NCBI RefSeq assembly: GCF_025822605.1
Contig: NZ_JACKTY010000028.1
Location: forward strand, 555 to 64,554
Direction of reading: 5' to 3'
DNA: 64,000 nt
Origin: Mycolicibacterium komossense
GTDB taxonomy: Bacteria > Actinomycetota > Actinomycetes > Mycobacteriales > Mycobacteriaceae
Below, one piece after another: positions 39,680-48,646 of the stretch (position 1 is its first letter; each line of letters begins with the position of its first letter). Below the pieces are notes generated by a model. That model was not told where the DNA came from. It ran no database searches and was given only the letters and a program-made list of their open reading frames with translations. Made by a program: the position numbers and the translations under genes.

Positions 39680-39794
39680 GGCGTGTCGCCATGAGGTATC
39701 GCCAAGCCCACATAGGCGTTAGCCTTGCTCGCAGGTCGGGTTAGGCGCTTGTCCTGAATGTTTGGGAGCGCCACCAGAGAGGACAGCCAGAGTT

Positions 39795-40415
39795 ATGACT
39801 GAACCGCAGCGTGCGAGACCATTCGCCACCGCCGCCAGGGTCGCGGCCGCGGGTGTGATCATCGCCGGCGGCGCACTGGCCATGGCCGGCCAGGCTTGTG
39901 CGGATCCGGCGGTGCCTTACCCGACGCCGGTGCCCGCAGATCCAGGTGCACCGCCGCCACCAGACGGCACGCCCGTGGCGGTCGCCGCCGACGCACCCGT
40001 GGGTCCGCCGCCGCCGGCCGACCTCACTCCACAGGTGCCACAGGTGCAGAACCCGGTGTACGGGCAGGGGCAGACCCCCGGTCAGCTCGGGTACCTGCGG
40101 GATATCTGGCATGCCATGCACACCACTGACCCAGCCGCGGCCCTGACCGCGCCGCCGGCGACCGTGCCAGGCGCCACGGGTGCCCCGGACGGCGCAGGTC
40201 CCGCGCCGCAGCTGCCACCTGGGTACGTGTCGCTGACTGCCCCGGAATCCTCGACCGGCACCATTCCGGGGACCGGCCCGCAGCCCTACCAAGGAGGCCC
40301 GGCGCTACCTCCGGGCTACTACCCGATAACCGGTCCGCCGCCACCCGGATATTTCGACCCGGCGGCCCCCGACCCGGCGGCACCTCCGACGTTGCCGTAC
40401 GCACCGACGCCCTGA
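39795..40415 (+). CDS. Secreted proline-rich protein
   Basis: 206 residues from the ATG at 39795. A signal peptide (ARVAAAGVIIAGGALAMAGQACA) is followed by a long proline-, glycine- and alanine-rich mature region with one conserved-looking core (GQLGYLRDIWHAMHTTDPAAAL). Repeated LPPGY-type segments occur (QLPPGYVSL, ALPPGYYPI). No known domain. It is probably an exported cell-wall-associated protein. It is convergent with the OPT gene (14 bp). Confidence 0.7.
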   Translation: MTEPQRARPFATAARVAAAGVIIAGGALAMAGQACADPAVPYPTPVPADPGAPPPPDGTPVAVAADAPVGPPPPADLTPQVPQVQNPVYGQGQTPGQLGYLRDIWHAMHTTDPAAALTAPPATVPGATGAPDGAGPAPQLPPGYVSLTAPESSTGTIPGTGPQPYQGGPALPPGYYPITGPPPPGYFDPAAPDPAAPPTLPYAPTP

Positions 40416-40429
40416 CCGAGTCCGGGTGG

Positions 40430-42418
40430 TCAGCGTTCGACCACGGCCAGCCGCCGCGTCCACTTGTACAGCCCGGCGACGACCGCCACGAACAGCGCCA
40501 CACCCAGGATCTCCGCCCAGCTCGCGAAGCTCTCGCCCACCACCGCGAGCGGACTGTCGGTGCCGGCGGCCGCGACGATGCCTGCGAAGACCACCCCGAA
40601 CAAGCTCTCACCGACGATGAGGCCCGTGGCCATCAACACGCCCAGACGCTGCTTCTGCTCGGTGTCTTGGGCTGACTCGCCTCTACGCTCGGCCCACTTG
40701 TCGTAAGACCGGCCCAGCACGGCGCCGATGGGGATGACGATCGTCAGCGACATCGGCAGGTACATGCCCATCCCGACTGCCAGCGGCGGCAGGCTGAACT
40801 TTGTGGCGCGTCTGAGCACCTCGTCGACCAGGATCACCGCCGCACCGATGGCCACGCCGAGACCGAGCAGTTTCCAGTTCAGATCCCCACCGAAGACCCC
40901 TTTGGCGAGCGACGAGATCAACGCCGCCTGCGGTGCCGCCAGGGCATTGGCCCCCGCACCCGGTGCGCCGGCGAAACCGAAGGCATTGTTCAGTAGATCG
41001 AGCACGGGAGCGATCACCAGCCCGCCGAAGACGACGCCGATCACCAGGGCGACCTGCTGTTTCCACGGCGTGGCACCTACCAGTTGGCCGGTCTTGAGGT
41101 CTTGCAGGTTGTCGTTGGAGATGGTGGCGATGCCGAACACGACCGCGGTGGCGAACAGGGCGTAGGCGACCAGTCCGAGCGTCTGCGCGGCATCGTCGGT
41201 GCGGCCGTGGACCAGCACCAAAACCACCGAAGCGATGATGACGACGAGGATTCCGAGACCCGATATCGGGCTGTTGGACGAGCCGATCAGGCCGGCCATG
41301 TACCCCGCTACGGAGGCGAGTAGTGCGCCGATGAAGACGACGAACAGGAGGGTCACCACGATGATGAGTGGCCGGTTGCCGGTGACTTGCGTGCTGTCGA
41401 GGAACCACCACAGCAGCAGTGCAATGGGCACCAGCGACGCCACGATCGTGCCGCCGACGATCCAGATGGGCAGGTCGCGTTCGACCAGCTCCACCTGCTC
41501 ACCCCCGCGGCGCGCTCGGGTCGAGACGGCGGCCGCCCGGATGCCTCGGACAATCGGGCCGATGATTTTGAGCAGGGTCCAGACCGCGGCGATCGCGATG
41601 GCGCCTGCGCCGACGAACCGGACGTCGGTGGAGAACGTACTGGAGACGATATCTTCGACGGCGCTGCCTTCGGCGATGTTGCCCCACGTCAGCGTCGGCA
41701 GAAGCACGAAGAACGAGATCACCAGGCCGACGACCATCGCGAAACCGACAGTGACACCGACGAGATGGCCCACTCCGATCAGCGCCAGTGACAGGCTCGC
41801 GCCGACCATCGATCCGCCGGAGCCGACCCGAAAGTAGGCGGATACGTCACTGAGGATGACTTTCATCGCGGCCAGGAGTGAAAATCCTGCTGCGACAAGC
41901 GAACCCACAAGGATGGCGAGCAGGCTGCGTTTGCTGCCCTCGCCGCCGTCAATATCGGCCTCGCCGACCTTGAGCACCTCTGCCGCGGCCACGCCTTCCG
42001 GATAGGGCAGGTCAGAGCCGGTCACCAGCGCGCGCCGCAGCGGCACCGAGTACATCACGCCGAGGATGCCGCCCACGATGCACACCGCGACCGTGATCCA
42101 GTATGGGAACCCGGTCCACCATCCGATCATGATCAGGCCGGGCAGCACGAAGATGATGGCCGCCAGCGTGCCTGCGGCCGAGGCGATCGTCTGCACGATG
42201 TTGTTCTCGAGGATCGTGTGCCCGCGGAAGTAACGCAGTATCGCCATCGAGATCACGGCAGCGGGGATCGCGGTGGCGAACGTCAGACCGACCTTGAGGC
42301 CCAGATACACGTTGGCCGCGGTGAAGATCAGGGTGATGAGACCGCCGAGAACAACGCCCCTAACCGTCAGTTCACGAATCGACGGTGTCGTGGCTTCCAC
42401 ACTGTCCACTTTCGTCAT
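40430..42418 (-). CDS. OPT-family oligopeptide transporter
   Basis: 662 residues from the ATG at 42418 with GGGAGAGG just before it. There are about 15-16 transmembrane helices. Signature regions of bacterial OPT proteins are present: the early VYLGLKVGLTFATAIPAAVISM, ENNIVQTIASAAGTLA, DLPYPEGVAAAEVLKVGE and the later KMG-like region PLAVGMGMYLPMSLTI. OPT proteins import oligopeptides or metal-siderophore conjugates with protons. M. tuberculosis Rv2395 is a likely relative. The substrate is unknown. Confidence 0.9.
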   Translation of the reverse strand: MTKVDSVEATTPSIRELTVRGVVLGGLITLIFTAANVYLGLKVGLTFATAIPAAVISMAILRYFRGHTILENNIVQTIASAAGTLAAIIFVLPGLIMIGWWTGFPYWITVAVCIVGGILGVMYSVPLRRALVTGSDLPYPEGVAAAEVLKVGEADIDGGEGSKRSLLAILVGSLVAAGFSLLAAMKVILSDVSAYFRVGSGGSMVGASLSLALIGVGHLVGVTVGFAMVVGLVISFFVLLPTLTWGNIAEGSAVEDIVSSTFSTDVRFVGAGAIAIAAVWTLLKIIGPIVRGIRAAAVSTRARRGGEQVELVERDLPIWIVGGTIVASLVPIALLLWWFLDSTQVTGNRPLIIVVTLLFVVFIGALLASVAGYMAGLIGSSNSPISGLGILVVIIASVVLVLVHGRTDDAAQTLGLVAYALFATAVVFGIATISNDNLQDLKTGQLVGATPWKQQVALVIGVVFGGLVIAPVLDLLNNAFGFAGAPGAGANALAAPQAALISSLAKGVFGGDLNWKLLGLGVAIGAAVILVDEVLRRATKFSLPPLAVGMGMYLPMSLTIVIPIGAVLGRSYDKWAERRGESAQDTEQKQRLGVLMATGLIVGESLFGVVFAGIVAAAGTDSPLAVVGESFASWAEILGVALFVAVVAGLYKWTRRLAVVER

Positions 42419-42522
42419 AACCCTCTCCCAGCCCACGTGGCGGCGCGCCAAACGTGTTCGGGCGATGCTAGCGGGTGCGCAGACTCATTTTCAGCACAAC
42501 CCCCAACCTGACGAATCGCCTT

Positions 42523-43302
42523 TCACCGCAAGGCAACTGCAGCTTGGTAGCGGCCCGGGGTCTGCCCGACGAGAGAAGTGAATGCTTCTATGAAGCCCGA
42601 GGGGTTCGACCAGCCGCACACGATTGCGGTGTCGGTGACGGACTGGCCGGCGGCGAGATGGGCCAGGGCGTGGTGAATTCGTAGCGTGGTCCGCCAGCGA
42701 TGGAAACTCATTCCGAACTCGGTGTGGAACAGCCGACTCAAGGTGCGCTCGCTGGCGCCGGCAGTGCGTCCGAGCTCGCTCAAGGTCGTGCTCCGCGCGG
42801 GGTCGGCGTGCAGGAGATCGGTGACGGCGCGCAGTCGGTCGTCATGAGGTTCGGGCAGATGCAGGGATTGTTCTGCGGTCTCGGCGAGTTCGTCGATCAC
42901 CAGCGAGCACAGCCGCGCGTAGATGTCCGGGCGGATGTCTCGCCGATCGGTCAGTGCCAGCAGGGCTTCCCGTAGTAACGGGGTTACCGCGAATGCACTC
43001 GGGAGTGGCGGCAGGGAGTGGCTGAACTCGTCGGGGATTCCGATGAGCCGGATGTCGGTTCTGCCATAGAAGCGATGGGCATGCTCAAATCCCGGCGGCG
43101 TCCAGGTGACCCGATTGGTCAGGGCGATCCAGGTTCCGCGTTCGGTCGTCGTGGCCACTGCACCGGATGCCGCATAGACCAGCTGCCCCTCGGCGTGGAT
43201 GTGCCTGTCGATGCGCTGACCGGAGGTGAGCCGGCCCGCACCGTGAGGTGCCCGGAGCGGGCGCGGCGCGGGCATCTCGGAATGTTGGCGGGTTTGGGGC
43301 AT
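42523..43302 (-). CDS. AraC-family transcriptional regulator with cupin sensor
   Basis: 259 residues. The N-terminal cupin-like region (IDRHIHAEGQLVYAASGAVAT.. VTWTPPGFEH) would sense a small ligand. The C-terminal AraC/XylS DNA-binding domain has both helix-turn-helix units (TTLSELGRTAGASERTLSRLF and VTDTAIVCGWSNPSGFIEAF). It is divergent from the class I methyltransferase gene, 53 bp away, and upstream of the OPT gene on the same strand; either could be its target. Confidence 0.9.
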   Translation of the reverse strand: MPQTRQHSEMPAPRPLRAPHGAGRLTSGQRIDRHIHAEGQLVYAASGAVATTTERGTWIALTNRVTWTPPGFEHAHRFYGRTDIRLIGIPDEFSHSLPPLPSAFAVTPLLREALLALTDRRDIRPDIYARLCSLVIDELAETAEQSLHLPEPHDDRLRAVTDLLHADPARSTTLSELGRTAGASERTLSRLFHTEFGMSFHRWRTTLRIHHALAHLAAGQSVTDTAIVCGWSNPSGFIEAFTSLVGQTPGRYQAAVALR

Positions 43303-43355
43303 CGTCCGTCAACTTACCGGTGGTAGGCGCTCCGTAGTTAGGTCAACCTTAGTTC

Positions 43356-43952
43356 ATGAAACTCAATTCGATCGAGCGTGCGGCCATGAACAATCCGTTG
43401 CGTGCTGCTCATCAGCACCGTGTCGAAGCCGCGTGGTTCCGCAGACTCGCCGGCGGTGCATTGTCCGGGCAGCATGTACTTGAGATTGGCTGCGGCCGCG
43501 GCGTGGGGTCCGAGATCATCCTCGATCGGTTCGGCGCGGATCGGGTGAGCGCCTTCGACCTCGACGAATTGATGGTGACCAAGGCCCAGCGGCGGTTGCA
43601 CGGCCGGCCGGTCACGCTGTCGGTCGGCGACGTGTGCGCTATCGACCAGCCGTCGGGGGCGATAGACACTGTGGTGGACTTCGGGATAATCCACCACGTT
43701 CCCGACTGGCAGTTATCGATCGCCGAAATCGCCCGGGTGCTTCGGCCGGGAGGCCTGCTCTTGTTCGAGGAGCTCCCGCGCCACGTGTTGGATACCTGGG
43801 TGGTCCGCACGCTGACCGACCACCCCCGTGAAAACCGTTTCGAGGCAGCAGAATTCGCCGCCGAACTGGCTCGCCATGGTTTGCACGGCACGGGGGCGAT
43901 CGAGCAACGGTTCGGAGGCGCCCTGTTCGTCGGGGCAGCCAGGAAGAGCTGA
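43356..43952 (+). CDS. Class I SAM-dependent methyltransferase
   Basis: 198 residues. SAM-binding motifs: HVLEIGCGRGVGSEIILDRF, VSAFDLDELMV and LSVGDVCAID, then VVDFGIIHHVPDW and LRPGGLLLFEELPR. The product may methylate a small molecule or lipid. No ribosome site precedes the ATG at 43356; an in-frame ATG at 43386 is an alternative. The gene is divergent from the AraC regulator and converges on the flavin monooxygenase gene. Confidence 0.85.
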   Translation: MKLNSIERAAMNNPLRAAHQHRVEAAWFRRLAGGALSGQHVLEIGCGRGVGSEIILDRFGADRVSAFDLDELMVTKAQRRLHGRPVTLSVGDVCAIDQPSGAIDTVVDFGIIHHVPDWQLSIAEIARVLRPGGLLLFEELPRHVLDTWVVRTLTDHPRENRFEAAEFAAELARHGLHGTGAIEQRFGGALFVGAARKS

Positions 43953-43954
43953 CC

Positions 43955-45088
43955 TCATGTCTGGAGGGCGGACGTGAAGGCGTCGACGAGCGCGTACGGG
44001 GCACCGTCGCCGAACAGGGTCAGCTGGAGTTGCTCGGCTTCGGCATCGGCTGACCGGCTTCGCGGAAACAGTTCCGCCTCGTACGCGGCCAGTGCTGCTT
44101 CGATGTCGCCGGGGAATGCGACGATCGCCTTCGCCAGTTCGGCGCCGTCGAACATGGCCAGGTTCGCGCCCTCGCCGGACGGCGGCATCAGATGGGCGGC
44201 ATCGCCGACCAGTGTCACTCCGGGCACACGCTCCCAGCGGTGTCCGATCGGCAGGGTATACAGGGGCCGACGCGTCGGTGGGGTGTCGGTGTCTGTGATC
44301 AGCGTGGTGAGTTCGGGCGCCCAGCCGTCGAACTCGGCTGCCACCCGCGTTTTCGCGGCTGCGGCGTCGGTGAAGTCGACGTCGGCGAACCATTCGGCGG
44401 GATGGTTCAAGAAGACGTAGGCGTGTAGGACATTTTCCGGCTCGCGGTGCGCGAGAATCCCCTTGCCGGGCGCGGACGCGAGCATCGAGCCACCGCCGAC
44501 CACCCGGGCTGCCACAGTGTGGCGTTCATCGACGTCGTAGAGATAGGCCTCCACGTAGGACATGCCGACATACTCGGGTGTCGCATCGGAGAGCAGCGGC
44601 CGGACCTTCGACCATGCGCCGTCGGCGCCGACGAGCAACTCGGTGACGGCGGTGGAGCCGTCGCCGAAGGTCAACTGGTAAGCGCCGCCGCCCAGTGATT
44701 GGGCTGAGATCACTTTGCGGCCCCACTGAACCGCGCCGGCAGGCAGGGAGTCGAGCAGAATCTGCCGCAACTGGCCGCGCAGCACCTCGGGTCGATCGCC
44801 TGGCTCCGGGCCGTGGGGGACGTCCATCAGCACCGTCGCGTCTTTGTCGAGCACTCTCAGCGCCTCGCCGCCGATATGGATGAGTGACTCGAACTCTTCG
44901 TAGAGGCCTGCCGCTTTCAATGCCAGCTGCCCGTTCTCCGGATGAATGTCGAGCTGACCGCCTTGCGTGCGCGCCTCCGGCGAGGGATCCGCCTCGTATA
45001 CCGTTGCCGGGATGCCGTGGAGATGGAGAATCCGCGCCAGGGTGAGGCCGCCGAGACCCGCCCCGACAATCGTGATCTTTGTCGTCAT
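43955..45088 (-). CDS. FAD-dependent monooxygenase (TetX-like)
   Basis: 377 residues from the ATG at 45088 with GGAGG 6 bases upstream; the long frame beyond is rejected because it crosses the divergent TetR gene. FAD motifs: ITIVGAGLGGLTLARIL, ELLVGADGAWSKVRPLL and VTLVGDAAHLMPPSGEGANLAMFDGAEL. The layout and SGEGANLAMFDG form match TetX-type and related antibiotic-modifying hydroxylases. The substrate is unknown. The gene is divergent from a TetR gene, with two palindromes between them that likely control both. Confidence 0.88.
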   Translation of the reverse strand: MTTKITIVGAGLGGLTLARILHLHGIPATVYEADPSPEARTQGGQLDIHPENGQLALKAAGLYEEFESLIHIGGEALRVLDKDATVLMDVPHGPEPGDRPEVLRGQLRQILLDSLPAGAVQWGRKVISAQSLGGGAYQLTFGDGSTAVTELLVGADGAWSKVRPLLSDATPEYVGMSYVEAYLYDVDERHTVAARVVGGGSMLASAPGKGILAHREPENVLHAYVFLNHPAEWFADVDFTDAAAAKTRVAAEFDGWAPELTTLITDTDTPPTRRPLYTLPIGHRWERVPGVTLVGDAAHLMPPSGEGANLAMFDGAELAKAIVAFPGDIEAALAAYEAELFPRSRSADAEAEQLQLTLFGDGAPYALVDAFTSALQT

Positions 45089-45107
45089 CGTTCCTCCAGA
45101 TATTCGT

Positions 45108-45158
45108 TGGAATGTCGTTCCAGGCGGAGCTCCGCAGTTATCTTGGAACAACGTTCCA
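45108..45158. promoter_or_regulatory. Twin TGGAA-N5-TTCCA operators between monooxygenase and TetR genes
   Basis: Two perfect inverted repeats, TGGAA-TGTCG-TTCCA (45108-45122) and TGGAA-CAACG-TTCCA (45144-45158), lie 36 bp apart in the 81-bp divergent gap. Their symmetry and place fit binding by the adjacent TetR protein. The second site ends 11 bp before the TetR start. Confidence 0.75.
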
Positions 45159-45169
45159 GCCATGTCAAA

Positions 45170-45838
45170 ATGGATATCGTGACCACACACGCGAGGCGAT
45201 CCGATGCGCTCTCGAAAGAGCGGATCGTCGAGACTGCGATCGAGATCCTGGACGCCGGGGGTGAGCGCGCCATGACATTTCGCGCCCTCACCGCGCGGCT
45301 GGCGACCGGCGCCGGGGCGATCTACTGGCATGTTGCCAACAAAGACGAACTTCTGGCGGCAACCACTGAGGACGTGATCACCCGCGTGATGACGGATGTG
45401 CCCGACGATTCCGATCCTGAAGAGGCCATCCGCGCGATCGCGCTCGGCATCTTCGATGCCATCGACGCGCACCCCTGGGTAGGTGCCCAACTCTCGCGGG
45501 AGCCGTGGCATTCGGCGATGCTGCACATCTTCGAGGGCGTGGGCGCACAGCTCCAGGCGCTCGGTATTCCGCAACGGGCGCAGTTCAATTCGGGGTCGGC
45601 ACTGGTGAGCTACATTCTCGGAGTGGCCGGACAGAATGCGGCCAATGCCCGCCTGCTACCCCGGGATACCGATCGCACAGCGTTCCTCGATGCCGTTGCG
45701 ACGAAGTGGGCGGAGCATGATCCAGCCCACTATCCGTTCACGCGTCAGATCGCTGCGCAGCTGCGTGATCACGACGATCGCGAGCAGTTCCTGGCCGGGA
45801 TCGACCTGATCCTGGCCGGAATCGCTACGCTGCGATAG
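45170..45838 (+). CDS. TetR-family transcriptional regulator
   Basis: 222 residues from the ATG at 45170 (a GTG at 45179 is possible). The N-terminal DNA-binding domain reads RIVETAIEILDAGGERAMTFRALTARLATGAGAIYWHVANKDELL, with the FRALTARL and YWHVANKDELL parts typical of TetR. The C-terminal ligand domain (about 75-222) is of the TetR_C family. It is divergent from the TetX-like monooxygenase with twin palindromes between them, so it probably represses that gene and itself. Confidence 0.92.
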   Translation: MDIVTTHARRSDALSKERIVETAIEILDAGGERAMTFRALTARLATGAGAIYWHVANKDELLAATTEDVITRVMTDVPDDSDPEEAIRAIALGIFDAIDAHPWVGAQLSREPWHSAMLHIFEGVGAQLQALGIPQRAQFNSGSALVSYILGVAGQNAANARLLPRDTDRTAFLDAVATKWAEHDPAHYPFTRQIAAQLRDHDDREQFLAGIDLILAGIATLR

Positions 45839-45865
45839 GTGCCGGCGGGACTGGCCACAGCGTGG

Positions 45866-47488
45866 TCATACCGCGATACTGAGCGGAATCGACGCCGCCG
45901 CAATCGGTTCGAAGCGGTCCGACGTAATCGTCGGGGTAGCGGGGAGTGCGCCGGAACCGATCACCACTGCCGATGCCTGGCCCTGGTCGGTGGGTATGAC
46001 GATGGTGTCGCCGGGATCTCCGTAGGCGCCCTGACAATCGGGGCCGAGGCAGCGCCCCGTGACGGGATCGACTGTCCCGGCGAACATGTCGTTGATCCAG
46101 CCCGCCATCAGCAGCTGCACGGCGGGCGGATTCTGGGGTTGCGGGATTCCCGCGACGAGGTACGCCGCCGCCTGGATCAGCGGGTTGCCGCCGAGCATGG
46201 AATCCATGTGCACACCGCCGTTGACGACCACCCCGTTGAACTTTCCGGGCCGGGCGGCGGTGAGATCCTCGTTGATTTCGCTGAGCGAATTCAGATAGTT
46301 CAGCGGGGCGCCGATCTCGTAGACCGGGACGTAATCGGCAGCATCGCCATTGTTGCTGTCTTCCAACGCCTTCAGCCGATCCAGTGCATTGGGCATGATG
46401 GGGGAGAAGGGCACTCCGTCCAAGGTCACCACGCCGGCCAGATGGTTGGTTGTGTCGCCTTCGCCGCCGGCGTCGGCGCGGCGGGCGACCAGGCCCTCGG
46501 CATAGTGGCCGGCGACCCCGGGGGCGAAGCCACCGCCCAGTGAATGCCCGACCAGGACGAACTCGTCGGGCACGGTCAGCGCTGTCGCGCCGGCTTTGAG
46601 GGTGGCGGTGGTGAGGCTGGCGTTGAGTGCTGTCCGGTTGTCGTCGAGGAACAGTTGCGCGACAGCGTTGTGCAGGTTGTCCCCGCCGAGCCACATACCG
46701 TTGTCGGCGAACGGGTTCGAGGTGATCGTGGTGACGACGACGATGCTGTTGGTCCGCTGCGCCAGATACGACGCCGTGTAGCTGTACATCGGTCCGGTGG
46801 CGAGGATGCCGTGCTGCAGGTAGATCAGTCGCTGCGGTTGTCCGCCGCCGGTGGGGAAGTACCAGTCGGCCGCGACCTCGGTGCCGGGCGCGATGACCAG
46901 GGTGGAGCTGCTGACCTGAACGGAACCCTTCAGCTCCGGCGGCACGACAGGTGGGCCATCGGTTGCCTGCACGACGGCACCGAGCAGGCTGAAGATCGCC
47001 GATCCGAGCGCTCTGACCAGTGGCGGATAGTCCGGTTGGAATGGCCCCAGGATGCCACCGATGCCCGGGATCGTCGCGGTCTGTTCAGCGGCAGAACCGG
47101 TGACACCGGCTGCGCGCGCGGCGCGGGATGCACTGGCGGCGCGGGACGTGGGCGCGGCAGGGGGAGCGGTGGATTCGGTGGCGGTGGTGGCCTCCGCGGT
47201 GACCGGCGACTGCTGGCTGGTATGGGTGAGCAGCTTCCTGGTACCGCCCGTCGGCACTGTGGCAGTGCTCGAAGCGCTCGCGGCACGGGTCTTCCGCGAT
47301 GCGGCTGCGTCGCGATCGGGTGCCGAACCTGCGCGGGAAGTGGCATTGCTTGTGGCGGCCTTGTTGGCGGGACCGGTGTTCGGGCCACCGTCGGTGTTCG
47401 CACCGGCTGTACCGGCTCCCCCCAAGAGCGCCGCCGACACTCCTGCGGTCAGTACCCCGGCCCCCACCCACACCGACACCTGTGTCAT
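45866..47488 (-). CDS. Exported alpha/beta hydrolase with disordered N-terminal region
   Basis: 540 residues from the ATG at 47488. A signal peptide (about 1-31) is followed by a low-complexity Ala/Ser/Thr-rich segment (about 32-140), and then an alpha/beta-hydrolase. The nucleophile lies in FVLVGHSLGGGFAPGVA, an oxyanion loop is near LIYLQHGILATGPM, and a late GVHMDSMLGG segment may hold the histidine. Such proteins are often esterases or lipases linked to the mycobacterial surface. The substrate is unknown. The gene is 70 bp downstream of the FKBP gene on the same strand. Confidence 0.8.
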   Translation of the reverse strand: MTQVSVWVGAGVLTAGVSAALLGGAGTAGANTDGGPNTGPANKAATSNATSRAGSAPDRDAAASRKTRAASASSTATVPTGGTRKLLTHTSQQSPVTAEATTATESTAPPAAPTSRAASASRAARAAGVTGSAAEQTATIPGIGGILGPFQPDYPPLVRALGSAIFSLLGAVVQATDGPPVVPPELKGSVQVSSSTLVIAPGTEVAADWYFPTGGGQPQRLIYLQHGILATGPMYSYTASYLAQRTNSIVVVTTITSNPFADNGMWLGGDNLHNAVAQLFLDDNRTALNASLTTATLKAGATALTVPDEFVLVGHSLGGGFAPGVAGHYAEGLVARRADAGGEGDTTNHLAGVVTLDGVPFSPIMPNALDRLKALEDSNNGDAADYVPVYEIGAPLNYLNSLSEINEDLTAARPGKFNGVVVNGGVHMDSMLGGNPLIQAAAYLVAGIPQPQNPPAVQLLMAGWINDMFAGTVDPVTGRCLGPDCQGAYGDPGDTIVIPTDQGQASAVVIGSGALPATPTITSDRFEPIAAASIPLSIAV

Positions 47489-47558
47489 GGGCTCCGACGC
47501 TAGCGTGCTACCCGAGATGTATTGCCAATTCAGCGAAATCGACGCTGGTGACCCTGTT

Positions 47559-48191
47559 TTAGCTGGCGCTGAGGATCTTGATCGCGAAGACGAGGGTGTC
47601 GCCCGGTTGAATTCCGGCAGCCGGCTGACCATTGGGGTAGCCGTCGGCCGAGGTCATGGCAACAGCGACCGTGGACCCGACGTTCTGTCCGGTGATGGCC
47701 TTCTGGAAGCCCGGCACCACGCCGTTGAGCGGAAAGTCCACCGGCTCGCCGCGCTGGTAGCTGCTGTCGAACACCGAACCGTCCCGGCCATTGACGCCCA
47801 TGTAGCAGACCGACACGGTGGCGGTGCCCGGGACCACCGGACCGCTGCCTGCCACCAGGGTGTGCACCTGGGTCTCGGCAACGCTGAACGGGGCGGTCAC
47901 GTTCACCAGTGGCGCGGCGGTGTCCGTCGATCCGGTCACCGCGACGCTGCCGGTTGCTCCCGGCAAGGTCCATTCGGCGGCGCCCCCAGCCGCCGGAGGT
48001 GTCGTCGGGCAGGAGTTCGCGTCCGTAGACATCTGCGTGACGGTGGAAGGGGCGGTCTTGATGGCGGAAGTCGAACTCGCCGCGGGTGTTTCCGCTTCAG
48101 AGCCGCACGCGGTGAGCGTCATGGCGAGCGTTGCGGCGCAGGCTACGAACACGGCGGAGGCAGATTTGCGCGATGAGTTCACGGCAGTCAC
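47559..48191 (-). CDS. FKBP-type peptidyl-prolyl isomerase lipoprotein
   Basis: About 210 residues from a GTG at 48191; starts at 48182 or 48269 are also possible as none has a good ribosome site. The N-terminus is a lipoprotein signal with lipobox LTAC. The C-terminal FKBP domain is recognised from TVSVCYMGVNGRDGSVFDSSYQRGEP, FPLNGVVPGFQKAITGQNVGSTV and GDTLVFAIKIL. Such lipoproteins fold exported proteins at the outer face of the membrane. Confidence 0.85.
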   Translation of the reverse strand: MTAVNSSRKSASAVFVACAATLAMTLTACGSEAETPAASSTSAIKTAPSTVTQMSTDANSCPTTPPAAGGAAEWTLPGATGSVAVTGSTDTAAPLVNVTAPFSVAETQVHTLVAGSGPVVPGTATVSVCYMGVNGRDGSVFDSSYQRGEPVDFPLNGVVPGFQKAITGQNVGSTVAVAMTSADGYPNGQPAAGIQPGDTLVFAIKILSAS

Positions 48192-48646
48192 GGTACCGCG
48201 GGTGATGTTGATCGACTGCGCCCCGGTCTGGTGCCTTCGGTTCGGCACGGGCTGGCGAACATGTGTCATCGACTGAAAATTGCTGGCGCCCGCAAGCCTG
48301 GCAGCGGCCCGGATTGTCGCCCGTGGGCCAATGGCTCGCACTTTGCCAATACGGGGCTTTACAGAAACGTTACCTGACCTCGAACTATGCTGCTGATCAC
48401 ATTACTCGCAAGTAAGCTACGGTTCCGAATTGTTACTTACCGTATCTAACGATATGGGCATATTGTCATGAGCGGATTCGAATAACTGCTCCTGGCCAGC
48501 AACTTTGTCACTAATACTCGGCCGGATACCGGCGGCTGGACTCACGGCCCACCAGTTTGCCGACTTTGGCAATTCTGCGCTTACCCCCCAGTAAGTTGCC
48601 CTATCGTCAGTTCTGTCGCGGGGTTCCGGAGTTCTTAAGGAGAGTC
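48192..48646. other. 455-bp AT-richer divergent intergenic region
   Basis: The gap between the FKBP and GjpA-like genes is noticeably AT-rich from about 48355 to 48500. AAGTAA (48410-48415) and TTACTT (48433-48438) form inverted arms. Two related sequences, CTTTGCCAAT near 48343 and CTTTGGCAAT near 48562, occur about 220 bp apart. I see no gene. It probably holds promoters and regulatory sites for both flanking genes. Confidence 0.55.
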
